A stretch of 64,000 nucleotides of DNA from Mycobacterium kiyosense (GCA_021654635.1 AP025179.1:2542001-2606000), one strand, 5' to 3'; numbered from the stretch's first letter, positions 22,552 to 34,682 are shown. Notes: generated by a model from the letters alone, not told the origin. Numbers and translations are program-made.

Positions 22552-23627
22552 GGCAGATCCTGATCGCCGTCGCCATCGCGGTGGCCGTGTCCATCCTGCT
22601 GACCCCGGCGCTGATCCGGCTGTTCACCCGGCAGGGGTTCGGCCACCAGATCCGCGAGGACGGTCCACCCAGCCACCACACCAAGCGCGGCACGCCGTCG
22701 ATGGGCGGGGTGGCGATCCTGGCCGGTATCTGGGCCGGTTACCTGGGCACCCACCTGCTCGGCATGTTCTTCGACGGCGAAGGCATCTCCGCCTCCGGAT
22801 TGCTGGTGCTGGGCCTGGCCACAGCGCTGGGCGGCGTCGGTTTTCTCGACGACCTGATCAAGATCCGCCGGTCCAGGAACCTGGGACTGAACAAGACGGC
22901 CAAGACGGTCGGGCAGATCACCAGCGCCGTGCTGTTCGCGGTGCTGGTGCTGCAGTTCCGCAACCCGGCCGGTCTGACCCCGGCCAGCGCGGATCTGTCC
23001 TACGTGCGCGAGATCGCCACCGTCACCTTCGCCCCGGCGCTGTTCGTGCTGTTCTGCGTGGTGGTGGTCAGCGCCTGGTCGAACGCCGTCAACTTCACCG
23101 ACGGGCTGGACGGGCTGGCCGCCGGCTGCATGGCGATGGTCACCGGCGCCTATGTGCTGATCACCTTCTGGCAGTACCGCAACGCGTGCGTCACCGCGCC
23201 CGGGCTGGGCTGCTACAACGTGCGCGACCCGCTGGACCTGGCGATCATCGCGGCGGCCACCGCGGGGGCCTGCATCGGGTTCCTGTGGTGGAACGCCGCG
23301 CCGGCCAAGATCTTCATGGGCGACACCGGGTCGCTGGCGCTGGGCGGCATCATCGCCGGGTTGTCGGTCACCAGCCGCACCGAGATGCTGGCCGTCGTAC
23401 TGGGTTCGCTGTTCGTCGCCGAGGTCACCTCGGTGGTGCTGCAGATTCTGGCGTTCCGGACCACCGGACGCCGGGTGTTCCGGATGGCGCCGTTCCATCA
23501 CCATTTCGAGCTGGTGGGCTGGGCCGAAACCACGGTGATCATCCGGTTCTGGCTGCTCACCGCGATCACCTGCGGCCTGGGCGTGGCCCTGTTCTACGGT
23601 GAGTGGCTGTCCACGATCGGCGCCTGA
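22548..23627 (+). CDS. mraY: Phospho-MurNAc-pentapeptide transferase MraY
   Basis: This is a 359-residue protein with about ten membrane helices that makes lipid I on undecaprenyl phosphate. It contains the conserved [12 protein letters not shown] loop, the [12 protein letters not shown] loop and the HHHFELVGW motif, all catalytic or uridine-binding in the family. GTG 22548 overlaps the murF stop. Intact. Confidence 0.95.
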   Translation: MRQILIAVAIAVAVSILLTPALIRLFTRQGFGHQIREDGPPSHHTKRGTPSMGGVAILAGIWAGYLGTHLLGMFFDGEGISASGLLVLGLATALGGVGFLDDLIKIRRSRNLGLNKTAKTVGQITSAVLFAVLVLQFRNPAGLTPASADLSYVREIATVTFAPALFVLFCVVVVSAWSNAVNFTDGLDGLAAGCMAMVTGAYVLITFWQYRNACVTAPGLGCYNVRDPLDLAIIAAATAGACIGFLWWNAAPAKIFMGDTGSLALGGIIAGLSVTSRTEMLAVVLGSLFVAEVTSVVLQILAFRTTGRRVFRMAPFHHHFELVGWAETTVIIRFWLLTAITCGLGVALFYGEWLSTIGA

Positions 23628-23628
23628 G

Positions 23629-25074
23629 ATGCTGGCCCCGTTGGCCCCCGGCGCGCCGGTCCTGATCGCCGGCGCGCGGGTGACCGGTCGCGCGGTGCTG
23701 GCCGCGCTGACCCGGTTCGGCGCCGTCCCGACGCTGTGTGACGACGACCCGGCGATGCTGGCCGGATTCGGCGACGTCGCGACGCTGGACCCGGCGGCCG
23801 CGATCCAGCGGATCGGGCATTTCGCGCTGGTGGTGACCAGTCCAGGGTTTCAGCCGAGCACGCCGGTGCTGGCCGCGGCGGCCGCCGCGGGCGTGCCCAT
23901 CTGGGGCGACGTGGAGCTGGCCTGGCGCCTGGACGCGGCCGGCCACTACGGGCCGCCGCGGCGCTGGCTGGTGGTGACCGGCACCAACGGCAAGACCACC
24001 ACCACCTCGATGCTGCACGAAATGCTGATCGCCGGCGGGTTGCGCAGCGCGCTGTGCGGCAACATCGGCGACCCGGTGCTCGACGTGCTGGATCAGCCCG
24101 CCGACGTGCTGGCCGTGGAGCTGTCCAGTTTCCAGCTGTTCTGGGCGCCGTCGTTGCGGCCGGAGGCCGGGGTGGTGCTCAACATCGCCGAAGACCACCT
24201 GGACTGGCACGGCACCATGGCCGACTACACCGCCGCCAAGGCGCGGGTGCTCACCGGCCGGGTCGCCGTGGTCGGGCTCGACGACGCCCGGGCGGTCGCG
24301 CTTAGGGACACCGCGCCGGCGCCGGTTCGGGTCGGGTTCCGGCTAGGCGAGCCCGCCGCCGGGGAACTCGGCGTGCGGGACGGATACCTGGTGGACCGCG
24401 CGTTCGCCGACGATCTGCGGTTGCTGCCGGTCGATTCGATCCGGGTGCCCGGCCCGGTCGGCGTGCTGGACGCGCTGGCGGCGGCCGCGCTGGCCCGCGC
24501 GGTCGACGTGCCGGCGGCCGCTCTCGCGTCGGCGATCGAAGCGTTCCGGCCCGGCCGGCATCGCAGCGAGGTGGTCGCCGTCGCAGGCGGCATCACCTAC
24601 GTGGACGACTCCAAGGCCACCAACCCGCACGCCGCGCAGGCGTCCGTGCTCGCTTTCCCGCGGGTGGTGTGGCTGGCCGGGGGTCTGCTCAAAGGCGCAT
24701 CCGTGGATGCCGAGGTGGCCCGCATCGCATCGCGGCTGGTGGGTGCGGTGCTGATCGGACGGGACCGCGCCGCGGTTGCCGAGGCGTTATCGCGACACGC
24801 GCCCGATGTCCCCGTAGTACAGGTGGTGACAGGCGAGGATGTTGTGATGCATGAGGCTGCTGGGGTTTCTGTTACCAAAGTGAAACAAGTTGCGCAGACT
24901 GATGAACCGCTCGGGTCTCGGGTGATGGCCGCGGCCGTCGCCGCCGCCCGCGAACTGGCCCAACCCGGCGACACGGTGCTGCTGGCCCCGGCCGGCGCGT
25001 CGTTCGACCAGTTCACCGGCTACGGTGCCCGCGGCGACGCCTTTGCCGCCGCCGTTCGCGCCTCGGTGCGGTAG
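23629..25074 (+). CDS. murD: UDP-MurNAc-L-Ala:D-Glu ligase MurD
   Basis: The 481-residue Mur ligase starts at ATG 23629, 1 bp after the mraY stop; an in-frame upstream codon at 23599 lies within mraY. It has the ATP loop [32 protein letters not shown] and the C-terminal [10 protein letters not shown] motif with KGAS. It adds D-glutamate in the cytosol. A stretch at about 24840-24905 reads less GC-rich than its surroundings but keeps the frame. Confidence 0.94.
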   Translation: MLAPLAPGAPVLIAGARVTGRAVLAALTRFGAVPTLCDDDPAMLAGFGDVATLDPAAAIQRIGHFALVVTSPGFQPSTPVLAAAAAAGVPIWGDVELAWRLDAAGHYGPPRRWLVVTGTNGKTTTTSMLHEMLIAGGLRSALCGNIGDPVLDVLDQPADVLAVELSSFQLFWAPSLRPEAGVVLNIAEDHLDWHGTMADYTAAKARVLTGRVAVVGLDDARAVALRDTAPAPVRVGFRLGEPAAGELGVRDGYLVDRAFADDLRLLPVDSIRVPGPVGVLDALAAAALARAVDVPAAALASAIEAFRPGRHRSEVVAVAGGITYVDDSKATNPHAAQASVLAFPRVVWLAGGLLKGASVDAEVARIASRLVGAVLIGRDRAAVAEALSRHAPDVPVVQVVTGEDVVMHEAAGVSVTKVKQVAQTDEPLGSRVMAAAVAAARELAQPGDTVLLAPAGASFDQFTGYGARGDAFAAAVRASVR

Positions 25075-25079
25075 GCGGG

Positions 25080-26771
25080 ATGGGTATCGCGCTGACCCGG
25101 CTGCTGGGCCGGGGTCGCGGCTCGACGGAGACCACGAACGCCGCCGGCACCGAGGGCGCCGAAGGGGCCTCCGACATTCCGGCCAACCCGGACACTGCCG
25201 TCGCTCCGGACACTTCGGGCGCGCCGGACACCGCGGCGGTCGACCCGTCGCAGCCGGCGACCGCACCGGCGGCCAGCAAAGCCGGCAAACCCAAAGCCGA
25301 CCCGTCGGGTCCGCGCAGCCGGTTCGGCGCCTGGCTAGGCCGGCCCATGACCTCGTTCCACCTGATCATCGCCGTCACCGCGCTGCTGACGTCGCTCGGT
25401 CTGATCATGGTGCTCTCGGCGTCCGGCGTGCATTCCTACGGCAACGACGGTTCGGCGTGGGTGATCTTCGGCAAGCAGGTGATGTGGACCGTCGTCGGGC
25501 TGATCGCCTGCTACGCCGGACTGCGGATGTCGGTGCGGTTCATCCGGCGCATCGCGTTCATGAGTTACGCGGTCACCTGCGTGCTGCTGGTCTTGGTGCT
25601 GATCCCCGGAATCGGCAACCTGGCCAACGGATCCCGCAAATGGTTCGTCATCGCAGGCTTCTCGATGCAGCCCTCCGAGCTGTCCAAGATCGCCTTCGCC
25701 ATCTGGGGGGCGCACCTGCTGGCGGCCCGGCGCGGGGAGCGGGCCTCGCTGCGCGAGATGCTCGTTCCGCTGGTCCCGGCCGCGCTGATCTCGCTCGGTC
25801 TGATCATGGCCCAGCCGGACCTGGGGCAGACCGTGTCGTTCGGCATCATTCTGCTGGGCCTGCTCTGGTACTCCGGCCTGGACCTGCGGTTGTTCATCAG
25901 CTCGCTGGGCATGGTGGTGGCGGCGGGCGCCGTGCTGGCCATGTCCGCCGGCTATCGCTCCGACCGGGTGCGGTCCTGGCTGGACCCCGAGAACGACCCG
26001 ATGGACACCGGCTACCAGGCCCGACAGGCCAAATACGCGCTGGCGCACGGCGGCATCTTCGGCGACGGCCTGGGTCAGGGCGTGGCCAAGTGGAACTATC
26101 TGCCCAACGCCCACAACGACTTCATCTTCGCGATCATCGGCGAGGAACTCGGCCTGATCGGGGCGGTGGGCCTGCTCGGGCTGTTCGGGTTGTTCGCCTA
26201 CACCGGGATGCGGATCGCGCGCCGTTCGGCCGACCCGTTCCTGCGGTTGCTGACCGCCACCACCACGCTGTGGGTGCTGGGCCAGGCGTTCATCAACATC
26301 GGCTACGTGATCGGGTTGCTGCCGGTCACCGGGCTGCAGCTACCACTGATATCCGCCGGTGGAACATCAACGGCCGCAACGCTTTTCATGATCGGCATCA
26401 TGGCCAACGCGGCCCGGAACGAGCCGGAGGCGGTGGCCGCGCTGCGGGCCGGGCGCGACGACAAGGTCAACCGGTTCCTGCGGCTGCCGGTGCCCGAACC
26501 CTACGTTCCGAGCCGCCTGGAATCGTTCCGGGACCGCAAGAAGCCGCCCCGACCCAAACCCGCCAAGCAGGCCAAGCAGCCGCCCCGCCCGGCGCCCCGG
26601 CGCGCCGCTCGCTCGACCCGGCAGGCACTGCCGCGCACCGCGGAACGCTCGGCTCGCCGGTCTGCGGGCACCGGGCAGGCGCGGGCCAGGCATCATGGAT
26701 CTGGCCAGCGCTACGCCGGCCAGCGTCAGACAGGGCGTGCTCGCGCATTGGAAGGTCAGCGTTACGGGTGA
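25080..26771 (+). CDS. ftsW: Septal peptidoglycan glycosyltransferase FtsW (SEDS)
   Basis: The 563-residue protein has a disordered acidic N-terminus of about 85 residues, ten membrane helices and a basic Pro/Arg-rich tail of about 110 residues. SEDS signatures are [26 protein letters not shown] and [10 protein letters not shown]. It polymerises lipid II at the septum with PbpB. The tail is longer than in many bacteria, as in other mycobacteria where it contacts FtsZ; that role is inference here. The stop overlaps the murG start. Confidence 0.94.
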   Translation: MGIALTRLLGRGRGSTETTNAAGTEGAEGASDIPANPDTAVAPDTSGAPDTAAVDPSQPATAPAASKAGKPKADPSGPRSRFGAWLGRPMTSFHLIIAVTALLTSLGLIMVLSASGVHSYGNDGSAWVIFGKQVMWTVVGLIACYAGLRMSVRFIRRIAFMSYAVTCVLLVLVLIPGIGNLANGSRKWFVIAGFSMQPSELSKIAFAIWGAHLLAARRGERASLREMLVPLVPAALISLGLIMAQPDLGQTVSFGIILLGLLWYSGLDLRLFISSLGMVVAAGAVLAMSAGYRSDRVRSWLDPENDPMDTGYQARQAKYALAHGGIFGDGLGQGVAKWNYLPNAHNDFIFAIIGEELGLIGAVGLLGLFGLFAYTGMRIARRSADPFLRLLTATTTLWVLGQAFINIGYVIGLLPVTGLQLPLISAGGTSTAATLFMIGIMANAARNEPEAVAALRAGRDDKVNRFLRLPVPEPYVPSRLESFRDRKKPPRPKPAKQAKQPPRPAPRRAARSTRQALPRTAERSARRSAGTGQARARHHGSGQRYAGQRQTGRARALEGQRYG

Positions 26772-27967
26772 ACGACAAGGTCAGTGAGTCGGCCGGCGGG
26801 TCGGGGGCAGGTCCCTCGCCCGCCGGTGCCGCGTCGTCGTCCTTCGGGGCCGCCGGGACGCTGTCGGTGGTCCTGGCCGGCGGCGGCACCGCCGGGCACG
26901 TGGAGCCCGCAATGGCCGTCGCCGACGCACTGACCGCCCTGGACGCCTCGATCCGCATCACCGCACTGGGCACCGCGCGCGGTTTGGAGACCCGGTTGGT
27001 GCCCCAGCGCGGCTACCAGCTGGAGCTGATCACGCCGGTGCCGCTGCCGCGCAAACCCAGCGGCGACCTGGCCCGGCTGCCGCCGCGGGTGTGGCGCGCG
27101 GTGCGCGAGACCCGGGCGGTCCTCGACCACGTCCACGCCGACGTAGTGATCGGCTTCGGCGGATACGTCGCGCTGCCGGCCTACCTGGCCGCCCGCGGGC
27201 GCCCGGGACGCCGGCGGATACCGGTGCTGATCCACGAAGCCAACGCCCGGGCGGGCCTGGCCAACCGGGTCGGCGCGCGCTCCGCCGACCGCATCCTGTC
27301 CGCGGTGCCACACTCCGGTCTGCGCCGCGCCGAAGTGGTGGGCGTGCCGGTGCGCGCGGCGATCACCGCGCTCGACCGCGTCGCGTTGCGCGCCCAGGCA
27401 CGCGCCTACTTCGGGTTCGCCGCCGACGCGCGCGTCCTGCTGGTGTTCGGCGGCTCGCAGGGCGCGGTCTCGCTCAACCGCGCGGTGTCGGGGGCCGCCG
27501 CGCAGTTGGCCGCCGCGGGGATCTCGGTGCTGCACGCGCACGGACCGAAGAACACCCTGGACTTGCGCACCCCCGACCCGGGCGACCCACCGTACGTCGC
27601 GGTGCCCTACCTGGACCGGATGGATCTGGCCTACGCCGCCGCCGACCTGGCGATCTGCCGCTCCGGTGCGATGACGGTCGCCGAAGTGTCGGCCGTCGGC
27701 CTGCCGGCCATCTACGTGCCGTTGCCGATCGGCAACGGTGAGCAACGACTCAACGCGCTGCCGGTGGTCGACGCCGGGGGCGGCATGATCATCGCCGACG
27801 CCGCCCTGACCCCGGACGTGGTGGCCCGCGAGGTGTCCGGGCTGCTCACCGACCCGCCGCGGCTGGCGGCGATGACGGCGGCGGCCGCGCAGGTCGGACA
27901 CCGCGACGCGGCCCGTCAGGTCGCACAGGCCGCGGTCGACCTGGCACTGCGGGGGGTGCGACGGTGA
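26768..27967 (+). CDS. murG: Lipid II synthase MurG (GlcNAc transferase)
   Basis: GTG 26768 overlaps the ftsW stop as GTGA and gives 399 residues. After a low-complexity start of about 30 residues come [38 protein letters not shown] and [12 protein letters not shown], the GT28 motifs for lipid I and UDP-GlcNAc binding. A longer open frame upstream overlaps ftsW and is not coding. It acts at the inner membrane face. Intact. Confidence 0.94.
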   Translation: MNDKVSESAGGSGAGPSPAGAASSSFGAAGTLSVVLAGGGTAGHVEPAMAVADALTALDASIRITALGTARGLETRLVPQRGYQLELITPVPLPRKPSGDLARLPPRVWRAVRETRAVLDHVHADVVIGFGGYVALPAYLAARGRPGRRRIPVLIHEANARAGLANRVGARSADRILSAVPHSGLRRAEVVGVPVRAAITALDRVALRAQARAYFGFAADARVLLVFGGSQGAVSLNRAVSGAAAQLAAAGISVLHAHGPKNTLDLRTPDPGDPPYVAVPYLDRMDLAYAAADLAICRSGAMTVAEVSAVGLPAIYVPLPIGNGEQRLNALPVVDAGGGMIIADAALTPDVVAREVSGLLTDPPRLAAMTAAAAQVGHRDAARQVAQAAVDLALRGVRR

Positions 27968-29427
27968 CCGCCGGGCAGCTGCCGCCCGAGCTGGCGCGGG
28001 TCCACATGGTCGGCATCGGCGGGGCCGGAATGTCGGGTATCGCCCGCATCCTGCTCGATCGCGGCGCCCAGGTGTCGGGATCGGACGCCAAGGAATCGCG
28101 CGGCCTGCACGCCTTGCGGGCCCGGGGCGCCACCATCCGCATCGGGCACGACGCGTCATCCCTGGACCTGCTGGAAGGTGGCGTCACCGCGGTCATCACC
28201 ACGCACGCCGCGATCCCGAAGACCAACCCCGAGCTGGTCGAAGCCCGGCGCCGTGGCATCCCGGTGCTGTTGCGCCCCGTGGTGCTGGCCAAGCTGATGG
28301 CCGGGCGCACCACGCTGATGGTCACCGGCACCCACGGCAAGACGACCACCACGTCGATGCTGATCGTGGCGCTGCAGCACTGCGGCTGCGACCCGTCCTT
28401 CGCGGTCGGCGGGGAGCTGGGGGAGGCCGGCACCAACGCCCACCACGGCAGCGGCGACTTCTTCGTCGCCGAAGCCGACGAAAGCGACGGCACGCTGCTG
28501 GAATACACCCCCAACGTGGCGGTGGTGACCAACATCGAGTCCGATCACCTGGACTTCTACGGCAGCACCGACGCCTACGTCGGGGTGTTCGACTCGTTCG
28601 TCGAGCGGCTGGCGCCCGGCGGCGCGCTGGTGGTCTGCACCGACGACCCGGGCGCGGCGGCGCTGGCGCAGCGCAGCGCGGAGCTGGGCATCCGGGTGCT
28701 GCGGTACGGCTCGTCCGGGCCCGACCTGGCCGCGACTCTGGTGTCGTGGGAGCAGCTGGGCACCGAAGCGGTCGCAACCATCCAGTTGGCTCCCGACATC
28801 GACCCGCCGGCCCCGCAGCGGGTGATGCGGTTGTCGGTGCCGGGTCGTCACATGGCGCTCAACGCGTTGGGCGCGCTGCTGGCCGCGGTACAAGTGGGCG
28901 CCGCGATCGACGAGGTGCTGGACGGGCTGGCCGGTTTCGAGGGCGTGCGGCGTCGCTTCGAGCTGGTCGGCAGCGCCTACTCGGTGCGCGTGTACGACGA
29001 CTACGCCCACCATCCCACCGAGATCGCGGCGACGCTGGCGGCGGTGCGCTCGGTGGTCAAGCAAACCGGCAGTGGACGTTCCGTTGTCGTGTTCCAGCCC
29101 CACTTGTATTCGCGGACAAAGGCCTTCGCTCGTGAATTCGGCCAGGCACTGGACGGCGCGGACGAAGTGTTCGTGCTCGACGTCTACGGGGCGCGCGAGC
29201 AACCGCTGGCCGGGGTGAGCGGTGCCAGCGTCGCCGAGCACGTCAGCGTGCCGGTGCGCTACCTGCCGGACTTCTCGGCGGTCGCCCAGCAGGTGGCCGC
29301 CGCGGCCGGCCCGGGCGACGTCATCGTCACCATGGGTGCCGGCGACGTGACGATGCTCGGGCCCGAGATCGTCGCCGCGCTGCGGGCGCGGTCCAATCGC
29401 AGCGCACCCGGGCCGGTGTTGCAGTGA
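27964..29427 (+). CDS. murC: UDP-MurNAc:L-Ala ligase MurC
   Basis: The 487-residue first Mur ligase contains [14 protein letters not shown], the ATP loop [33 protein letters not shown] and [10 protein letters not shown]. The GTG start overlaps the murG stop by 4 bp and its end overlaps ftsQ by 4 bp. Intact. Confidence 0.95.
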   Translation: MTAGQLPPELARVHMVGIGGAGMSGIARILLDRGAQVSGSDAKESRGLHALRARGATIRIGHDASSLDLLEGGVTAVITTHAAIPKTNPELVEARRRGIPVLLRPVVLAKLMAGRTTLMVTGTHGKTTTTSMLIVALQHCGCDPSFAVGGELGEAGTNAHHGSGDFFVAEADESDGTLLEYTPNVAVVTNIESDHLDFYGSTDAYVGVFDSFVERLAPGGALVVCTDDPGAAALAQRSAELGIRVLRYGSSGPDLAATLVSWEQLGTEAVATIQLAPDIDPPAPQRVMRLSVPGRHMALNALGALLAAVQVGAAIDEVLDGLAGFEGVRRRFELVGSAYSVRVYDDYAHHPTEIAATLAAVRSVVKQTGSGRSVVVFQPHLYSRTKAFAREFGQALDGADEVFVLDVYGAREQPLAGVSGASVAEHVSVPVRYLPDFSAVAQQVAAAAGPGDVIVTMGAGDVTMLGPEIVAALRARSNRSAPGPVLQ

Positions 29428-30371
29428 GCGAGCCCGACGAGGGCCGCCCCGCCGAACCGGCGGACCACGCAGAATCCACCGAAGCGGCCACCGAGCCGAT
29501 CGCGACCGCGGCCGCACCCGCCCAGGGCGCGCCGCCGGAACCCGACGAAGAGGATTTCGAGGGGCCGCGGCGGCGCGCCCGGCGGGAACGTGCCGAGCGC
29601 CGCGCGGCGCAGGCCCGCGCCACCGCGATCGAGCATGCCCGCCGCGAGGCCAAGCGCCGGGCCCGCGGCGCTGTACTGCCCGAGCCGAAACCCGTTGGGC
29701 GCGGGGTGGTTCGGGGCCTGAGGATGCTGCTGGCCACGGTGGCGCTGCTGGTGATCGGGATCGGGCTGGGACTGATCCTGTACTTCACGCCGGCGATGTC
29801 GGCGCGCACCATCGTGGTCACCGGGACCGGCGTGGTGACCCGGGAGGACGTGCTGGACGCCGCACAGGTGCGCATCGGGACGCCGTTGTTGCAGATCAAC
29901 ACCAATCAGGTCGCCGACCGGGTGGCCGCGATCCGCCGCGTCGCCAGCGCCCGGGTGCAGCGCGAGTATCCGTCCGCGCTGCGCATCACCATCGTGGAGC
30001 GAGTTCCGGTGGTGGTGAAGGACTTTCCGGACGGTCCACACCTGTTCGACCGGGATGGCGTCGACTTCGCGACGGACCCGCCGCCGCCGGCTCTGCCGTA
30101 TATAGAGGTCGACAATCCCGGGCCGACCGACCCGGCCACGCTGGCCGCGCTCAAGGTGTTGCTGGCGCTGCGTCCCGAGGTCGCCAGTCAGGTGGGGCGC
30201 ATCGCGGCGCCGTCGGTGTCCTCGATCACGCTCACGCTGTCCGACGGGCGGGTGGTGATCTGGGGGACCACCGACCGGGCCGACGAGAAAGCCGAGAAGC
30301 TGGCGGCGCTGCTCACCCAGCCGGGGCGTACCTATGACGTGTCCAGCCCGGACCTGCCGACGGTCAAGTAG
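29424..30371 (+). CDS. ftsQ: Cell division protein FtsQ
   Basis: The 315-residue bitopic protein has an acidic then basic cytoplasmic part of about 100 residues, one membrane helix ([19 protein letters not shown]), the POTRA domain starting near [19 protein letters not shown], and the FtsQ/DivIB beta domain. It bridges FtsB/FtsL and the septal synthases. It is the last gene of the overlapped run; a 350-bp gap with repeats follows before ftsZ. Confidence 0.92.
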   Translation: MSEPDEGRPAEPADHAESTEAATEPIATAAAPAQGAPPEPDEEDFEGPRRRARRERAERRAAQARATAIEHARREAKRRARGAVLPEPKPVGRGVVRGLRMLLATVALLVIGIGLGLILYFTPAMSARTIVVTGTGVVTREDVLDAAQVRIGTPLLQINTNQVADRVAAIRRVASARVQREYPSALRITIVERVPVVVKDFPDGPHLFDRDGVDFATDPPPPALPYIEVDNPGPTDPATLAALKVLLALRPEVASQVGRIAAPSVSSITLTLSDGRVVIWGTTDRADEKAEKLAALLTQPGRTYDVSSPDLPTVK

Positions 30372-30400
30372 CGCGTCCTTCCTCGCCTCTGTCGCCGAAC

Positions 30401-30446
30401 GTCACGCTGGCGTGGCAGTCGGTGCCGACCGTCACGCCAGCGTGAC
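30401..30446 (+). terminator. Long inverted repeat between ftsQ and ftsZ (terminator or attenuator candidate)
   Basis: Arms 30401-30414 (GTCACGCTGGCGTG) and 30433-30446 are perfectly complementary over 14 bp with an 18-nt loop. A second, competing 11-bp inverted repeat lies at 30427-30450 with a 2-nt centre. There is no U-tract, so a standard intrinsic terminator is not shown. The two mutually exclusive hairpins could form a switch; that is inference. Confidence 0.5.
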
Positions 30447-30501
30447 GGTCGCCGCCGGCAGCGTGACGGTCGGCACCGGCAGCGTGACGGTCGCCGCCGG
30501 C
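30439..30501 (+). repeat. Three tandem 21-bp repeats upstream of ftsZ
   Basis: The unit AGCGTGACGGTCGCCGCCGG plus C occurs at 30439-30459, 30460-30480 (two mismatches) and 30481-30501. It overlaps the right arm of the inverted repeat. The remaining gap to 30723 is AT-richer (about 30600-30660) and likely holds the ftsZ promoter. Confidence 0.85.
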
Positions 30502-30723
30502 AGCGGCCAGCGCGAAACACCGGCAACCGCGGAATCCGCGGAAAATTCACGCGCGGCGCGTCGGCGCGCCTGCACGGTTAGCGTCCGTCGTACCCATACG
30601 GTTCTGGTTACGCGGAACTACTTGACATAACTCTAACTCTATGGTTGAGGTTGAGGGTTTTGCAAGCAGACACACCGCAAAGAGACCCAGGGGAACTAAG
30701 CCCATCAGGGAGGAAGACGAATG

Positions 30724-31863
30724 ATGACCCCCCCACATAACTATCTGGCCGTCATCAAGGTCGTGGGCATTGGTGGTGGCGGCGTCAACGCCGTCAACCG
30801 GATGATCGAACAGGGCCTCAAGGGCGTGGAGTTCATCGCGATCAACACCGATGCGCAGGCTTTGCTGATGAGCGACGCCGACGTCAAGCTCGACGTCGGC
30901 CGCGACTCCACGCGCGGACTGGGCGCCGGCGCCGACCCCGAGGTCGGCAAGAAGGCCGCCGAGGACGCCAAGGAGGAGATCGAGGAGCTGCTGCGCGGCG
31001 CCGACATGGTGTTCGTCACCGCCGGCGAGGGCGGCGGCACCGGCACCGGCGGCGCGCCCGTGGTGGCCAACATCGCCCGCAAACTCGGGGCCTTGACCGT
31101 CGGGGTGGTCACACGCCCGTTCTCCTTCGAGGGCAAGCGGCGCAGCAACCAGGCCGAGAACGGCATCGCCGCGCTGCGCGAAAGCTGCGACACGCTGATC
31201 GTGATCCCCAACGACCGGCTGCTGCAGATGGGTGACGCCGCGGTATCGCTGATGGACGCGTTCCGCAGCGCCGACGAGGTGCTGCTCAACGGTGTCCAGG
31301 GCATCACCGACCTGATCACCACACCGGGCTTGATCAACGTCGACTTCGCCGACGTCAAGGGCATCATGTCGGGTGCGGGCACCGCGCTGATGGGCATCGG
31401 GTCGGCGCGCGGCGAGGGACGGTCGCTCAAGGCGGCCGAGATCGCCATCAACTCGCCGCTGCTGGAAGCCTCGATGGAGGGCGCGCAGGGCGTGCTGATG
31501 TCCATTGCCGGCGGCAGCGACCTGGGCCTGTTCGAGATCAACGAGGCGGCCTCGCTGGTGCAGGACGCCGCGCATCAAGACGCCAACATCATCTTCGGCA
31601 CCGTGATCGACGACTCGCTGGGCGACGAGGTGCGGGTCACCGTCATCGCCGCGGGCTTCGACGCCGGCCCCGGCCGCAAGCCGGTCACCGGCACCGAGAC
31701 CGGCGGCGCCCACCGCATCGAGACGGCCAAGGCCGGCAAGCTCACCTCGACGTTGTTCGAGCCGGTCGACGCCGTCAGCGTCCCGGTGCACACCAACGGG
31801 GCGACCTTGAGCATCGGCGGCGATGACGATGACGTCGACGTGCCGCCCTTCATGCGCCGCTAG
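30724..31863 (+). CDS. ftsZ: Cell division GTPase FtsZ
   Basis: The 379-residue tubulin homologue has [13 protein letters not shown], the GTP loop [14 protein letters not shown], and DFADV in the T7 loop. A variable linker and the C-terminal peptide [13 protein letters not shown] follow, the latter binding SepF and other partners. ATG 30724 is chosen over the adjoining ATG 30721 to match the [10 protein letters not shown] family start. GGGAGG lies at 30707-30712. It forms the Z-ring at midcell. Confidence 0.96.
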   Translation: MTPPHNYLAVIKVVGIGGGGVNAVNRMIEQGLKGVEFIAINTDAQALLMSDADVKLDVGRDSTRGLGAGADPEVGKKAAEDAKEEIEELLRGADMVFVTAGEGGGTGTGGAPVVANIARKLGALTVGVVTRPFSFEGKRRSNQAENGIAALRESCDTLIVIPNDRLLQMGDAAVSLMDAFRSADEVLLNGVQGITDLITTPGLINVDFADVKGIMSGAGTALMGIGSARGEGRSLKAAEIAINSPLLEASMEGAQGVLMSIAGGSDLGLFEINEAASLVQDAAHQDANIIFGTVIDDSLGDEVRVTVIAAGFDAGPGRKPVTGTETGGAHRIETAKAGKLTSTLFEPVDAVSVPVHTNGATLSIGGDDDDVDVPPFMRR

Positions 31864-31963
31864 GGTCTCGATCAGCTTGCCAGTCCGCGACAAACCGGCC
31901 ACGAAACCCATGGGTCGGACGTCGGTGCCCACTGGCCGCCATGGGATTCCGGATACTGGCCGG

Positions 31964-32671
31964 GTGAGTGTTCGCATCCGCCGGGTGACCACCACCCGGG
32001 CGGGCGGCGTGTCGAAACCGCCGTTCGACAGCTTCAACCTCGGCGACCACGTCGGTGACGACCCGAAAGCCGTCGCGGCCAACCGGGCCCGGCTGGCCGC
32101 GGCCGTCGGGCTGCCGGACCGGCGGCTGGTGTGGATGCAGCAGGTGCACGGTGTGCAGGTGGAGGTGGTCGACGGGCCACGTGACACCGCTGTCGCGGAC
32201 AGCGACGGCGTGGTGACCGCCACACCGGGGCTGGCGCTGGTGGTGCTCACCGCCGACTGCGTGCCGGTACTGCTCGCCGACGCGCGGGCGGGTGTGGTGG
32301 GCGCGGTGCACGCCGGCCGGGTCGGCGCCCAACGCGGGGTGGTGGCGCGCGCGGTTGAGGCGATGCAGGGCCTCGGCGCGCACCCCGGTGACATCTCCGC
32401 GCTGCTGGGCCCGGCGGCATCCGGGGCCCGCTACGAAGTGCCGGCCGCGATGGCCGACGAGGTGGAGGCGACACTGCCAGGCAGTCGCACCACCACCGCC
32501 GCGGGCACCGCCGGGCTCGACCTACGGGCCGGGATCGCTTGCCAGCTGCGCGCATTGGGCGTCACCTCCATCGAGGTCGACCCCCGCTGCACCATTGCCG
32601 ATCAAACGTTGTTCAGCCACCGGCGCGGCGCGCCCACGGGTCGGCTGGCCTCGTTGGTGTGGATGGAATGA
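31964..32671 (+). CDS. Purine nucleoside phosphorylase/laccase-domain protein YfiH
   Basis: The protein of about 235 residues has the multi-copper polyphenol oxidase/YfiH fold: QQVHGVQV (His), TADCVPVLL (Cys) and GAVHAGRVGAQ (His) form the zinc site. Family members act as purine nucleoside phosphorylases or peptidoglycan-editing factors; the activity here is not decided. GTG 31964 fits the conserved VRIRRVTTTRAGG start. An open frame upstream overlaps ftsZ. The stop overlaps the next start (ATGA). Confidence 0.82.
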   Translation: MSVRIRRVTTTRAGGVSKPPFDSFNLGDHVGDDPKAVAANRARLAAAVGLPDRRLVWMQQVHGVQVEVVDGPRDTAVADSDGVVTATPGLALVVLTADCVPVLLADARAGVVGAVHAGRVGAQRGVVARAVEAMQGLGAHPGDISALLGPAASGARYEVPAAMADEVEATLPGSRTTTAAGTAGLDLRAGIACQLRALGVTSIEVDPRCTIADQTLFSHRRGAPTGRLASLVWME

Positions 32672-33465
32672 CCGCGGTGGCAGTGGACACCCCCGTGCGG
32701 GGGGACAGTGGCGATCGGCAGACGGAGTTGACGCGGGCCCTGGCCGCGGTGCGCTCGCGGCTCGCGGCGGCCGCCGCGGCGGCGGGCCGCAGCGTCGGCG
32801 ACATCGAGTTACTCCCGATCACCAAGTTCTTCCCGGCCACCGACGTCGCGATTCTGTCCCGGCTGGGGTGCCGGGCCGTCGGCGAGTCCCGGGACCAGGA
32901 GGCCACGGCGAAGATCACCGAAGTTAACCGGCTGCTGGCCGCCGCCGCCCACGACGGCGGCGCGCGGGACCTGCAGTGGCACATGGTGGGCCAGATCCAG
33001 CGCAAGAAAGCCCGATCGGTGGCGCGCTGGGCGCACACCGCCCACTCGATCGACGGGCCGCAGCTGGTGAGCGCGCTCGACAGGGCAGCCACCGGCGCCC
33101 TGGCCGAGCATCGCCGCGAGCGTCCGCTGCGGGTCTACGTCCAGGTGAGCCTGGACGGCGACGACTCACGCGGCGGTGTGGATGTCGGCGACCCCGGCGC
33201 GGTGGATCGGATTTGCGCCCAGGTGCAGCACGCGCAGGGCTTGGAACTGGTCGGTTTGATGGGCATCCCGCCGCTGGACTGGGACCCCGAACAGGCCTTT
33301 GACCGGCTGCAATCGGAGCATCAGCGGGTACTGCGGCAGTTCCCCGAGGCGGTCGGGCTGTCCGCCGGCATGTCCGGCGACCTGGAAATCGCCGTCAAAC
33401 ATGGTTCGACGTGTGTGCGTGTCGGTACCGCGCTATTGGGCCAACGGCGGTTACGGTCACCGTGA
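32668..33465 (+). CDS. PLP homeostasis protein YggS/PROSC family
   Basis: The 265-residue TIM-barrel protein binds pyridoxal phosphate through the lysine in [32 protein letters not shown] and [23 protein letters not shown] are family blocks. It buffers PLP and affects amino acid pools. It overlaps yfiH by 4 bp and precedes sepF, the conserved Gram-positive order. Confidence 0.9.
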   Translation: MTAVAVDTPVRGDSGDRQTELTRALAAVRSRLAAAAAAAGRSVGDIELLPITKFFPATDVAILSRLGCRAVGESRDQEATAKITEVNRLLAAAAHDGGARDLQWHMVGQIQRKKARSVARWAHTAHSIDGPQLVSALDRAATGALAEHRRERPLRVYVQVSLDGDDSRGGVDVGDPGAVDRICAQVQHAQGLELVGLMGIPPLDWDPEQAFDRLQSEHQRVLRQFPEAVGLSAGMSGDLEIAVKHGSTCVRVGTALLGQRRLRSP

Positions 33466-33530
33466 ATAGTCACTCGAGTCACACCTTCATCACAGACAAC
33501 AAATATCCCAGGCTAGAAGGGGTCGTACGG

Positions 33531-34196
33531 ATGAGCACACTGCACAAGGTCAAGGCCTACTTCGGTATGGCTCCGATGGAGGAATACGACGACGAGTATT
33601 ACGACGACCGAGCGCCGTCACGCGGGTATTCGCGGCCCCGGTTCGACGACGAATACGGTCGTTACGAAGGACGCGAATACGACGATCCGCGTCGCGACCC
33701 GCGCGCAGAGCTGCGCGGGGAGCCCGCGGACTACCCGCCGCCGAGCAGCTACCGCGGCGGCTACCCCGATGAGGGGCGCTTCGCAACGGGCGGGTTCGAC
33801 CGTCCGGACCTGGGCCGGCCGCGGCTGGGATCGTGGCTGGGACGCGGCGGTGCCACCCGTGGCGCGCTGGCGATGGACCCGCGCCGGATGGCGATGATGT
33901 TCGAGGAAGGACACCCGCTGTCGAAGATCACCACGCTGCGGCCCAAGGACTACAGCGAGGCGCGCACCATCGGCGAGCGCTTCCGCGACGGCACCCCGGT
34001 CATCATGGACCTGGTGTCGATGGACAACGCCGACGCCAAGCGGTTGGTCGACTTCGCCGCCGGCCTGGCCTTCGCGTTGCGCGGGTCGTTCGACAAGGTG
34101 GCCACCAAAGTGTTCCTGCTTTCACCCGCGGACGTCGACGTATCCCCGGAGGAGCGGCGCCGGATCGCCGAAACCGGCTTCTACGCATACCAATAA
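33531..34196 (+). CDS. sepF: Cell division protein SepF
   Basis: The 221-residue protein has an N-terminal amphipathic region ([13 protein letters not shown]) for membrane binding and an acidic Tyr/Asp/Arg-rich linker. The SepF beta-alpha core covers about residues 130-215, with [25 protein letters not shown] and [15 protein letters not shown]. It anchors FtsZ to the membrane through the FtsZ tail. Intact. Confidence 0.93.
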   Translation: MSTLHKVKAYFGMAPMEEYDDEYYDDRAPSRGYSRPRFDDEYGRYEGREYDDPRRDPRAELRGEPADYPPPSSYRGGYPDEGRFATGGFDRPDLGRPRLGSWLGRGGATRGALAMDPRRMAMMFEEGHPLSKITTLRPKDYSEARTIGERFRDGTPVIMDLVSMDNADAKRLVDFAAGLAFALRGSFDKVATKVFLLSPADVDVSPEERRRIAETGFYAYQ

Positions 34197-34358
34197 CGCG
34201 TAGTCGCCCCCCGACCGCAACACCGCACAGCCCGGTAGGCCAGCACCCGGCCGACCGGGCTGCGTGCGTCTGGGTCCGCCACGAGATGTGGGCCACGCGG
34301 CCGGGTCGGTAGGCTTGGCTTGCCGCCGCCGCGGCGGCGAATATTTCTTGTTGACATC

Positions 34359-34682
34359 GTGAAGGTCGGGCTTTCGTTGGTTGTGTTGCTTGAGATCGTC
34401 GGGTACGCGCTCCTCGCCTTCTGGTTGCTGCTGGTGTTCCGGGTCGTCATTGAGTGGATCCGCGCCTTCAGCCGCGACTGGCGGCCGACGGGCCTGACCG
34501 TGGTGATCCTCGAGGGCATCATGTCGATCACCGACCCGCCGGTGAAGCTGCTGCGCCGGCTCATCCCGCCCATCGCCATCGGCGCGGTCCGCCTGGACCT
34601 GTCCATCCTGGTGCTGCTGCTGGTCGCATTCATCGGCATGCAGCTGGCCCTGGGCGCGGCGGCCAACGCCGCCCTGTCCTAA
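34359..34682 (+). CDS. YggT-family membrane protein
   Basis: This small protein of about 107 residues has two membrane helices (LLEIVGYALLAFWLLLVF and LDLSILVLLLVAFIGMQLAL) around the conserved SITDPPVKLLRRLIPP loop. The start is uncertain: GTG 34359 or GTG 34383, neither with a strong ribosome site. Position between sepF and wag31 is conserved in actinobacteria and suggests a division or polar-growth role. Confidence 0.82.
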   Translation: MKVGLSLVVLLEIVGYALLAFWLLLVFRVVIEWIRAFSRDWRPTGLTVVILEGIMSITDPPVKLLRRLIPPIAIGAVRLDLSILVLLLVAFIGMQLALGAAANAALS

